Below are positions 8,671 to 15,151 of a DNA stretch of 15,151 nt, in pieces. The notes under the pieces are model-generated. The model was not told where the DNA came from, did not search any database, and saw only the letters and a list, made by a program, of their open reading frames with translations. The stretch lies in assembly GCA_017889845.1 (NCBI GenBank), contig JAGGAJ010000020.1, positions 1-15,151 on the forward strand, written 5' to 3'. The translations under genes and the position numbers were made by a program. Source of the stretch: Deltaproteobacteria bacterium. Its GTDB lineage: Bacteria > Desulfobacterota > Deferrimicrobia > Deferrimicrobiales > Deferrimicrobiaceae. Positions within the stretch are counted from its first letter, which is position 1, and each line of letters begins with the position of its first letter.

Positions 8671-9585
8671 ATGAGTCTTCTGGTGGTCGGGTCGATGGCC
8701 TTCGACAGCATCCGGTCGCCGTTCGGCGAGGTGGAGCGGGTGATCGGCGGCTCCGCGACCTACTTCTCCCTCGCCGCCAGCTACCTCGCGCCGGTCCGGC
8801 TCGTCTCCGTGGTGGGGCGGGATTTCCCGAAAAAGACCATCGAGATGCTCTCGGCCCGGGGGATCGATCTTCAGGGGCTAAAGGTGGCGGACGGAGAGAC
8901 GTTCCACTGGAAGGGATATTACGAGTTCGACCTGAACACGGCCCACACGGTCCGGACGGATCTCAACGTCTTCCGGGACTTCGCCCCCGTGCTGCCGCCC
9001 TCGTTCCGGGAAACGCCGTACGTCTTCCTCGGGAACATCGATCCCCGCCTCCAGCTGGACATCCTCGCGCAGGTGCGGGAGCCGAAGATCGTGGCCCTCG
9101 ACACGATGAACTTCTGGATCGGGAAGAGCCCCCAGCTGCTCCGGGAGGTCATCCGCAACGTGGACATCGTGATCATCAACGAGGCGGAGGTCCGGGAACT
9201 CACCGGGGAGTTCAACCTCGTCAAGGCGGCGCGCAAGATCATGGGGATGGGGCCCGGCCGGGTGGTGATCAAGCGGGGGGAGTACGGGGTGCTGCAGCTG
9301 TCGGACGGGGAGGTGTTCGCCGCCCCCGCCTACCCCCTCGAGACGATCTTCGACCCCACGGGGGCCGGGGACAGCTTTGCCGGCGGCTTCATGGGGTACC
9401 TCGCCTCCCGCGGCAGCGCACCCCTCACGGAGATGGATTACCGCCTGGCGACGATGTACGGGAGCGCCATCGCCTCCTTCACGGTGGAAGCCTTCAGCAC
9501 GGAGCGGCTGGAGGGGCTGACCCTCGAGGAGATCGGCTCCCGCCTGGACGCGTTCCGCGCCCTTACAGAGTTCCGGACCGTCTAA
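8671..9585 (+). CDS. PfkB-family sugar/nucleoside kinase
   Basis: The product is 304 residues of ribokinase-like fold. Visible signatures are the N-terminal strand LLVVGSMAFDSI, the glycines GGSATYFSLAAS that contact the sugar, VGRDFP, the central NEAEVRELTG and the C-terminal catalytic/anion-hole motif DPTGAGDSFAGGF with the expected base aspartate. It should phosphorylate a sugar or nucleoside with ATP in the cytoplasm; the sequence does not show the substrate. DTMNFWI in the middle is distinctive of a subgroup common in delta-type proteobacteria. The start at 8671 was preferred over the in-frame ATG at 8662 because MSLLVVGS fits the family and GGGG lies just before it. The gene has its own short gap of 24 bases after msrA, and the Clp ATPase follows 25 bases later. 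Confidence 0.9.
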   Translation: MSLLVVGSMAFDSIRSPFGEVERVIGGSATYFSLAASYLAPVRLVSVVGRDFPKKTIEMLSARGIDLQGLKVADGETFHWKGYYEFDLNTAHTVRTDLNVFRDFAPVLPPSFRETPYVFLGNIDPRLQLDILAQVREPKIVALDTMNFWIGKSPQLLREVIRNVDIVIINEAEVRELTGEFNLVKAARKIMGMGPGRVVIKRGEYGVLQLSDGEVFAAPAYPLETIFDPTGAGDSFAGGFMGYLASRGSAPLTEMDYRLATMYGSAIASFTVEAFSTERLEGLTLEEIGSRLDAFRALTEFRTV

Positions 9586-9610
9586 TTCCTGGCAGGGAGG
9601 GGATCCATCG

Positions 9611-11983
9611 ATGTCGCAGCTGACCAAGGCCGCCCGGATGGCGTGGAACATCGGTGCCGCGGAGGCCGCCCGGGCCCGACACCCCTACATCGAGCGGGAA
9701 CACGTCGTCATCGGGCTCTGCAGCCTGCTGAAGATCCTGGAATACCTGAACTACACCCACGTCGAGGCGCTCCCCGCGGAAGCACTCCGGGAGGAGGGGG
9801 AGGAGATCGAGCGCGTCCTCACGTCCCAGGGGATCAGCGGCATGGCGCTCCGGCGCGGCGTGCGGTCACGGCTCCGCCCGGGGACCGCGATCCACGCGGA
9901 GCGGGTCGTCCACCGGAGCCCCGAGTGCAAGCGGCACTTCTACCGGGCGCGGGAGATCGCGGGACCGGGGGCGGAGGTGAGGGTCCGCGACCTGATGGCG
10001 GCGGTCCTCGAGGACCCGGGACCCATCGTCTCGGCGGTCCTCGCCGGGGCCGGCATCGCGCCCGACCTGCTCCGCCGCGAGCTCCTTCGGGGAAAGGGCC
10101 CCGTGGAGGTCCAGCAGCCGGTGCGGGAAGAGGTGGGGGCCTTCCCCTCCATGGAGGAGCCGCCAGCCTCCGAAACGCCCCTTCTGGACCGGTACGGCCG
10201 CGACATCACCCGGGCGGCCCGGGAGGGGAGGCTGCTCCCCTTCGTCGACTCCGACCGCACGCGGAACACCCTGCGGCAGCTCATCAAGGTCCTGATGATG
10301 CCGACGAAGAACAACCCCGTTCTGGTGGGCGAGGCGGGCGTCGGGAAGACCGCCCTGGTCGAGGCGCTCGCGGAGCGGATCGCCATGGGACGGGACCGGA
10401 AAGTCCTCCAGGGGCGGCGCCTGGTCGAGCTGTCGATGGCCGAGCTGGTGGCGGGCACCAAGTACCGCGGCGAGTTCGAGGAGCGGCTCACGCGCCTGAT
10501 CGACGAGGTCCGCTCGCACCCGGAGGTGATCCTGTTCATCGACGAGTTCCACACCGTGGCCGGCGCGGGGCGCGCCGAGGGGGCCCCGATGGACGCGGGC
10601 AACATCATGAAGCCGGCGCTGGCGCGCGGGGAGCTGCGGTGCATCGGCGCGACCACGATCGCGGAGTACCGGCGGAGCATCGAGAAGGACCCGGCCCTCG
10701 AGCGGCGCTTCCAGGCGATCCAGGTCGCTGAGCCCGGGCGGGAGGAGACCCTCGAGATCCTCCAGGGTGTCCGCGCGCACCGGGAGCAGCACTTCGGCCT
10801 GACGATCCGCGACGACGCCCTCGCGGCCACGGTGGACCTCGCGATCCGCTTCGACCCGACCCGGTTCCTGCCGGACAAGGCGATCGACCTGCTGGACCGG
10901 GCGTGCGCGGAGTGCCGCGTGCCGATGCTCTCGATGGCCGCCCGCTCGGAGCAGTACGACTCCGTGGGGGTCGCGGTGGTGGCGCCCGAATACGTCGCCC
11001 GCGTGGTCGCCGAGAAGATGGGGATCCCGCTGGAGGTGGCCCGTGGAGGGCTGGGCGGCATCACGGAGTCCCGCATCCGGGGACTCGAGGAGTATCTCAA
11101 CCGCCACATCGTCGGCCAGGAGGAGGCGATCTCCCGGGTATGCCGCCGCCTCGTGTTCTCCCACGCGGGGCTGGGGGACCGCCGCCGCCCGATGGGAGTG
11201 TTCCTGTTCCTGGGGCCCTCCGGCGTCGGCAAGACGGAAGTCGCCCGGCGGACCGCCGCGTATCTCTTCTCCAACGAGCGGGCATTCATCCGCCTCGACA
11301 TGTCGGAGTACCAGGATGAGGTGAGCGTGTCCCGCCTGATCGGGGCCTCCCCGGGGTACGTCGGGTACGAGGAGGGAGGGCAGCTGGTAGCCCGGTTGCG
11401 TACGACCCCGTACTCGGTGGTCCTCCTCGACGAGGTGGAGAAGGCGGCTCCGCGGGTGTTCGACCTGTTCCTGCAGCTCTTCGACGACGGAAAGATCACG
11501 GACGCGCAGGGGCACACGGCGGACGCCCGGCACGCGATCTTCATCATGACGGGGAACATACGGGTCGGGAAGGAGCTCGGGTTCCACGCCGGAGCCCCCG
11601 CCGTCGCGGAGGGCGGTGCACTCGCCGAGGTGCGGCGACGGTTCCGGCCCGAGTTCCTGAACCGGGTGGACGAACAGATCGTCTTCCGGGCCCTCACCCC
11701 CGGCGACGTCCGGAAGGTGCTGGCGATGCAGCTGGCCGACCTCGCCGGGACACTCCAGGCGGACCACGGCGTTTCCCTGGAGGTGTCGGAGGAAGCGCAG
11801 GCATGGCTGGCAGCCGAGGGGTACCAGCCGGATTATGGCGTCCGGGAGCTCGCCCGGGCGGTGGACCGCTGGGTCCGGGGGCCGATCGGCGCCATGAGCG
11901 CGGAAGGGGAGCTAGCCCGGCGCGCCGAATCCGGAATCCCATTGAAGATCATAAAGTTAGGAGAGGGTATTCGCGTGGAATAA
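9611..11983 (+). CDS. Hsp100/Clp AAA+ ATPase, ClpA/ClpC-like without middle domain
   Basis: The product is 790 residues. A two-repeat Clp N-domain (about 1-150) precedes D1, with Walker A GEAGVGKTA (about 240) and Walker B LFIDEFHT (D311). D2 has Walker A GPSGVGKTE (about 535), Walker B LLDEVEKA (D607), sensor-1 region MTGN (usually TSN) and FRPEFLNRVDE. Between D1 and D2 only a short stretch (about 425-470) is present, so the coiled-coil middle domain of ClpB and ClpC is missing, as in ClpA. A LGF tripeptide (656-658) sits where ClpP-binding loops of ClpA/ClpC/ClpX are found, suggesting it feeds a protease. No clpP or clpS lies in the window. A GGGAGGGG site at 9595-9602 supports the ATG. 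Confidence 0.93.
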   Translation: MSQLTKAARMAWNIGAAEAARARHPYIEREHVVIGLCSLLKILEYLNYTHVEALPAEALREEGEEIERVLTSQGISGMALRRGVRSRLRPGTAIHAERVVHRSPECKRHFYRAREIAGPGAEVRVRDLMAAVLEDPGPIVSAVLAGAGIAPDLLRRELLRGKGPVEVQQPVREEVGAFPSMEEPPASETPLLDRYGRDITRAAREGRLLPFVDSDRTRNTLRQLIKVLMMPTKNNPVLVGEAGVGKTALVEALAERIAMGRDRKVLQGRRLVELSMAELVAGTKYRGEFEERLTRLIDEVRSHPEVILFIDEFHTVAGAGRAEGAPMDAGNIMKPALARGELRCIGATTIAEYRRSIEKDPALERRFQAIQVAEPGREETLEILQGVRAHREQHFGLTIRDDALAATVDLAIRFDPTRFLPDKAIDLLDRACAECRVPMLSMAARSEQYDSVGVAVVAPEYVARVVAEKMGIPLEVARGGLGGITESRIRGLEEYLNRHIVGQEEAISRVCRRLVFSHAGLGDRRRPMGVFLFLGPSGVGKTEVARRTAAYLFSNERAFIRLDMSEYQDEVSVSRLIGASPGYVGYEEGGQLVARLRTTPYSVVLLDEVEKAAPRVFDLFLQLFDDGKITDAQGHTADARHAIFIMTGNIRVGKELGFHAGAPAVAEGGALAEVRRRFRPEFLNRVDEQIVFRALTPGDVRKVLAMQLADLAGTLQADHGVSLEVSEEAQAWLAAEGYQPDYGVRELARAVDRWVRGPIGAMSAEGELARRAESGIPLKIIKLGEGIRVE

Positions 11984-12040
11984 ATCCTTGCTCCTCCGTC
12001 TGGAACGACGGGGCGGTACGGCGCTATCATGGAGATGAAA

Positions 12041-12045
12041 GGAGG
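12041..12045 (+). promoter_or_regulatory. Strong ribosome binding site GGAGG (within AAAGGAGG)
   Basis: AAAGGAGG at 12038-12045 is the best ribosome binding site in the window and lies 8 bases before the ATG at 12054. It rules out the in-frame GTG at 12045, which overlaps the site itself. Confidence 0.8.
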
Positions 12046-12053
12046 TGCGCGCC

Positions 12054-12560
12054 ATGACGACCTCCAGATTCCAGCCCGCCAGCCGGAAGAACGTGGACCG
12101 CACCGACGATCCCTACATCCCGCGGAAAGGCACCCCCGAGACGGGCGTGTGCACGGAGTGCCACGCCATCAACCGGAAGAAGCGCTGGTATGCGGACGAG
12201 GCGGAGTACGCGGTCCTTGCGCGCTCCGGCGCGGCGCACCGCCGGTGCCCGGCGTGCCGCAAGATCGCCGACGGTTTTCCGTCGGGGGTCGTGTCGCTCC
12301 GGGGGCGGTTCCTGCGGGCCCACCGCGAGGAGCTCCTCACCGTCGCGAGGAACGAGGAGCGGCGCGCGCGCGGGAACAACCCGCTCGAGCGGATCCTGGG
12401 GCTGCGGGAGGGGAACGACGGCGTGGAGATTCTCACCACCGACGAGAAACTCGCGCAGCGCATCGGGCGGGAGATCCGGAAGGCGTTCCGTGGATCCGTC
12501 GTGTACAGATGGTCGGAGGACGCCAACCTTCTCCGGGTGACCTGGGCCCGGGACGCCTGA
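12054..12560 (+). CDS. Small four-cysteine protein, BCAM0308-like family
   Basis: The product is 168 residues, soluble and basic. Two CxxC pairs (C33/C36 in GVCTECHAI and C65/C68 in RRCPACRK) should bind one zinc ion. They are followed by DGFPSGVVSLRGRFLRAHREELL and NNPLERIL, a layout matching the BCAM0308 family, uncharacterised proteins of about 160 residues with a zinc ribbon resembling that of the ribosome-export factor Nmd3. The C-terminal half (about 122-165) looks like a small alpha/beta domain with EILTTDEKLAQRIGREI. A nucleic-acid or ribosome link is inference from the zinc ribbon and basic charge only. The gene stands alone between a 70-base gap after the Clp gene and a strong terminator, so it may be its own transcription unit. 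Confidence 0.8.
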   Translation: MTTSRFQPASRKNVDRTDDPYIPRKGTPETGVCTECHAINRKKRWYADEAEYAVLARSGAAHRRCPACRKIADGFPSGVVSLRGRFLRAHREELLTVARNEERRARGNNPLERILGLREGNDGVEILTTDEKLAQRIGREIRKAFRGSVVYRWSEDANLLRVTWARDA

Positions 12561-12578
12561 CGGAGGGCGACCGTTCCG

Positions 12579-12624
12579 ACCCCCCCGGGAGGATCCCCTC
12601 CCGGGGGGGTGTCCGCCACGTTTT
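12579..12624 (+). terminator. Intrinsic-type terminator: perfect 14-bp stem, T-run downstream
   Basis: The arms at 12579-12592 and 12597-12610 are exact reverse complements (ACCCCCCCGGGAGG against CCTCCCGGGGGGGT), leaving a four-base loop. TTTT follows at 12621-12624, 10 bases after the stem, then TTGAATTCTT. It lies 18 bases after the stop of the four-cysteine protein gene and separates it from the kinase. The gap between stem and T-run is longer than in textbook terminators, so it may be only partly efficient, but the stem is by far the strongest in the window. Confidence 0.75.
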
Positions 12625-12661
12625 CCTTGAATTCTTCCCCCGGTTGTTCCGATGAGATACT

Positions 12662-12690
12662 CCGCTGGCCCCCATGTCCGGGGCCAGCGG
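12662..12690 (+). promoter_or_regulatory. Perfect 11-bp hairpin with the kinase start codon in its loop
   Basis: CCGCTGGCCCC (12662-12672) and GGGGCCAGCGG (12680-12690) are exact reverse complements with the 7-base loop CATGTCC. The loop holds the ATG at 12674. If formed in the mRNA it would cage the start region of the histidine kinase. No purine-rich ribosome binding site precedes it. Confidence 0.6.
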
Positions 12691-15151
12691 GGGGGATCGG
12701 CCGGTGCGGTTCTGGCGTCTGGTCATGACCGGGAGGTTCCGTTCGGCGTGGGATCACCTCTCCCGCCGGCCGGACAGCGAGCACGAGCAGGCGCTGATCC
12801 GGGTCGTTATCACCGCTGCCGTGTTTTTCTACCTGTACTGGGCTTCCCTCCGGGACGGGATCCTGAAGCCGGACGAGGCCCGGGCACTCTGGGTCTGCTG
12901 CCTCTACCACGTCGCCTCGCTGGGCATTTTCCACCGGGTCACCATGGATCCCGGGGTGTCTCCCGTCCGCCGGTATGTCGGGATCTTCGGGGACCTGTGC
13001 CTCACGTCGTACGGGATCTCCGTGGTGGGAGACGCCGGAGCCCCCCTGTACGTGATCCTCCTGTGGGTGATCTTCGGGAACGGTTTCCGCTACGGGCGGA
13101 ACTACCTCTTCGTTTCCACCGCCATCGGCACGGTGATGTTCGGCGTCGCCATCAACGTGAACGACTACTGGCGGAACAAGCTCATCCTGGGAGTCGGCCT
13201 GCAGATCGGCATCCTCATGCTGCCGCTGTACATCTCGGCGCTCCTGAAGAAGCTGACCGCGACCGCCCAGCGCGCCGAGGAAGCCAACCGGGCGAAGAAC
13301 CGGTTCCTGGCGAACATGAGCCACGAGATGAGGACCCCGCTCAACGGGATCATCGGGCTGGTCGACCTGTTGCGGGGGACCCCCATGACGGGGGAGCAGG
13401 AGGAGCTGACCAAGGCGGTCGACGCCTCCGCCCGGTCCCTCCTTTTCCTGATGCAGGACGTGCTGGACCTCTCCAAGATCGAGGCCGGCAAGGTTTCCGT
13501 CCAGGTGTCGGACTTCGACCTGCACGAACTGTTGAAGAACACCGTGACCATCATGGAACCCCAGGCGCGTGCCAAGGGGCTCGAGATGTTCCTCCACGTC
13601 CCCGCCAGCGTCCCCTTCCTGTTGCGGGGGGACCCGCTCCTCCTGCGGCAGGTCCTGCTGAACCTGCTCGGGAACGCGGTGAAGTTCACCGAACGCGGCG
13701 ACGTGGGGGTTCGCGCCTTCCTCGAGTCGGAAAACCCCCGGCACGCCGGGATCCGCTTCGAGGTCGTGGACACCGGCATCGGGATCGCCCCCGAGGCGCT
13801 GCAGCGCATCTTCGACCGCTTCGGCCAGGCGGACGACTCGATCACCCGGCGGTACGGGGGGACGGGGCTGGGAACGACGATCTCCAAGGAGATCGTGGAG
13901 ATGATGGGGGGGCGGATCGGCGTCAGCAGCGTTCCCGGGGGGGGAAGCACGTTCTGGTTCTCCGTCGAGTTCGAGAAGCAGAGCTCCGAGTCGGGGGAGA
14001 TGGCGCTCGCCTGCGCCCTCGCCGACCGTCGGGCGCTCGTGGTGTCCGCGGACCCGGTCGTGACGGAGTCGGTCCGGGACCACCTCGCGGCGTGGGGCGT
14101 GCGCGCGTCTGCGGTGGACCGCTCCGCCCAGGGGGTCGCCCAGGTGGTCTCCGCCGCGAACGCCGGCATGTCTTTCGATTACGTCATCGTGGCGGAGCAC
14201 GGGCTCGACATGGACGCGCTCGCCTTCGCCCGGCTGGTCAAGTCCGACCCCGCGATCCACCACGCCAGGCTCATCCTGGTAACCGACGGGCGCGCGGACG
14301 CGGATGCGATCTCCAGGAGCGGCTACAGCGCCGTCCTGCCGGCCCCCGCCGACCGGACGTTGCTGTTCAGCGCCCTTCATCTGTCCCGTCCGGACGCGGC
14401 GACCGGCGACCCCTCGGTGGGCGACATCGTGGAGAAGTACCGGCAGCGGCAGGCGGGCCGGCGGAAGCTGCGCGTTCTGGTGGCGGAGGACAACCGCACG
14501 AACCAGATGGTGATCGCCAAGATCCTGGAGCGGGCGGGACACGAGGTCGTCCTGGTGTCGAACGGGGAGCAGGCCCTGGAGGAACTGAAGTCGCGGTCGT
14601 TCGACATCACCCTGATGGACCTCCACATGCCGGTGATGGGCGGGATCGAGGCGGCGAAGCTGTACCGTTTCATGAACCGCGCATCTCCCCGGATGCCGAT
14701 CGTCGCGCTCACGGCGGACGCCACCCAGGAAGCCCGCGCGGATTGCGAGGACGCGGGGATGGAGGCGTGCCTTACGAAGCCGATCGACACCCGCAGGCTC
14801 TTCGACCTGTTCGACGAGCTGGTTCCCGGCAGCGCTCCGCAGTCCGGTGGGGCGGCGGACGACGCCCCGGGGGAGGAGCCGGCGGCCGCGGAGCCGGAGG
14901 ACGGGGAGGTCATCGACGCCCGGGTGCTCCGGGAGCTGTCGGAGCTCGGGGGAAGCGGGGACTTTGTCGTGCGGCTGGTCTGGACCTTCCTGAACGGGGC
15001 CCGGGAGAAGATCCGGGATCTGGAGAAGGCGGTCTCCTGCGGAGACCTGGAGGGGGCGCGCAAGGCGGCCCACGCCTTGAAGGGGAATTCCGGGCAGATC
15101 GGGGCGTTCGCCCTGATGCGGGCGTGCGACCGGTTCTCCGGGATCGACGCC
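12674..15151 (+). CDS. RpfC-like hybrid sensor histidine kinase (partial, cut by window end)
   Basis: The 826 residues read to the window edge with no stop. The N-terminal membrane sensor has about five helices (42-58, 70-87, 101-118, 123-137, 144-190) and contains GAPLYVILLWVIFGNGFRYG, close to the conserved sensor of DSF-responsive RpfC kinases. HisKA carries H217 in MSHEMRTPLNG. HATPase_c has the N-box (LLGNAVKFTERG), DTGIGI (367-372) and GGTGLGTTISKEIV. A first receiver (about 453-570) lacks the phosphoacceptor (A507) and the lysine (LPAP). A second receiver (about 598-715) is intact: E605/D606, D649, T680, K702. An HPt domain starts near 745 with H800 in AHALKGNSGQIG. The ligand is not known. 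ATG 12674 lies in a hairpin loop; GTG 12704 after GGGGGGGAT is an alternative. Confidence 0.9.
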   Translation, partial: MSGASGGDRPVRFWRLVMTGRFRSAWDHLSRRPDSEHEQALIRVVITAAVFFYLYWASLRDGILKPDEARALWVCCLYHVASLGIFHRVTMDPGVSPVRRYVGIFGDLCLTSYGISVVGDAGAPLYVILLWVIFGNGFRYGRNYLFVSTAIGTVMFGVAINVNDYWRNKLILGVGLQIGILMLPLYISALLKKLTATAQRAEEANRAKNRFLANMSHEMRTPLNGIIGLVDLLRGTPMTGEQEELTKAVDASARSLLFLMQDVLDLSKIEAGKVSVQVSDFDLHELLKNTVTIMEPQARAKGLEMFLHVPASVPFLLRGDPLLLRQVLLNLLGNAVKFTERGDVGVRAFLESENPRHAGIRFEVVDTGIGIAPEALQRIFDRFGQADDSITRRYGGTGLGTTISKEIVEMMGGRIGVSSVPGGGSTFWFSVEFEKQSSESGEMALACALADRRALVVSADPVVTESVRDHLAAWGVRASAVDRSAQGVAQVVSAANAGMSFDYVIVAEHGLDMDALAFARLVKSDPAIHHARLILVTDGRADADAISRSGYSAVLPAPADRTLLFSALHLSRPDAATGDPSVGDIVEKYRQRQAGRRKLRVLVAEDNRTNQMVIAKILERAGHEVVLVSNGEQALEELKSRSFDITLMDLHMPVMGGIEAAKLYRFMNRASPRMPIVALTADATQEARADCEDAGMEACLTKPIDTRRLFDLFDELVPGSAPQSGGAADDAPGEEPAAAEPEDGEVIDARVLRELSELGGSGDFVVRLVWTFLNGAREKIRDLEKAVSCGDLEGARKAAHALKGNSGQIGAFALMRACDRFSGIDA

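Noticed and set aside
11996..12011. Small hairpin CCGTC/GACGG after the Clp gene as a terminator
   Set aside because: Only five base pairs with no T-run after it; too weak to list as a feature.
12113..15073. 986-residue open frame on the minus strand opposite the hybrid kinase
   Set aside because: Its translation is rich in R, H, G, P and D with no domain, and the plus strand here encodes a complete set of kinase motifs. Very GC-rich DNA gives long antisense frames by codon bias.

Overview
This very GC-rich window carries densely packed genes, all on the + strand. It reads as a chromosomal core segment of an aerobic or facultatively aerobic, Gram-negative-type bacterium. The caa3 oxidase, heme A genes, exported MsrA and RpfC-like hybrid kinase would suit a deltaproteobacterial-type lineage, but the taxonomic placement is inference only. 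I see no transposase, integrase, phage module, tRNA, rRNA or CRISPR array, and no gene-free stretch over 300 bases.

Layout. (1) 3-1738: a small holin-like membrane protein, then a beta-CASP metallo-beta-lactamase whose TTG start overlaps the preceding stop. (2) 1739-1905: a non-coding gap with a 10-base palindrome and a long imperfect inverted repeat (1769-1891) that ends right against the next ribosome binding site. (3) 1906-8007: a respiratory operon in the order SCO copper chaperone, COX2 fused to cytochrome c, COX1, COX3, COX4, heme A synthase, heme O synthase. It encodes the core subunits of an A2-type caa3 oxygen reductase, a copper-delivery factor for CuA, and both enzymes that turn heme B into heme A. 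The heme O synthase gene has no ATG, GTG or TTG at a sensible position and probably starts at CTG in a CTGA overlap. (4) 8035-8646: an exported methionine sulfoxide reductase A. (5) 8671-9585: a PfkB-family kinase. (6) 9611-11983: a Hsp100/Clp ATPase without a middle domain. (7) 12054-12560: a small four-cysteine protein of the BCAM0308 type, followed by a strong intrinsic-type terminator at 12579-12624. (8) 12674-15151: a hybrid histidine kinase of RpfC-like architecture, cut by the window end; its probable start codon sits in the loop of a perfect 11-bp hairpin.

The oxidase genes form one functional unit: SCO loads the CuA site of COX2, CtaB then CtaA make heme A for COX1, and the cytochrome c domain on COX2 feeds electrons directly. 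The flanking genes look like housekeeping or stress functions with no visible mechanistic link. I do not see a clearly new biological system. The most unusual points are the CTG start of ctaB, the inverted repeat before the SCO gene, the hairpin-embedded kinase start and the inactive receiver domain in that kinase.
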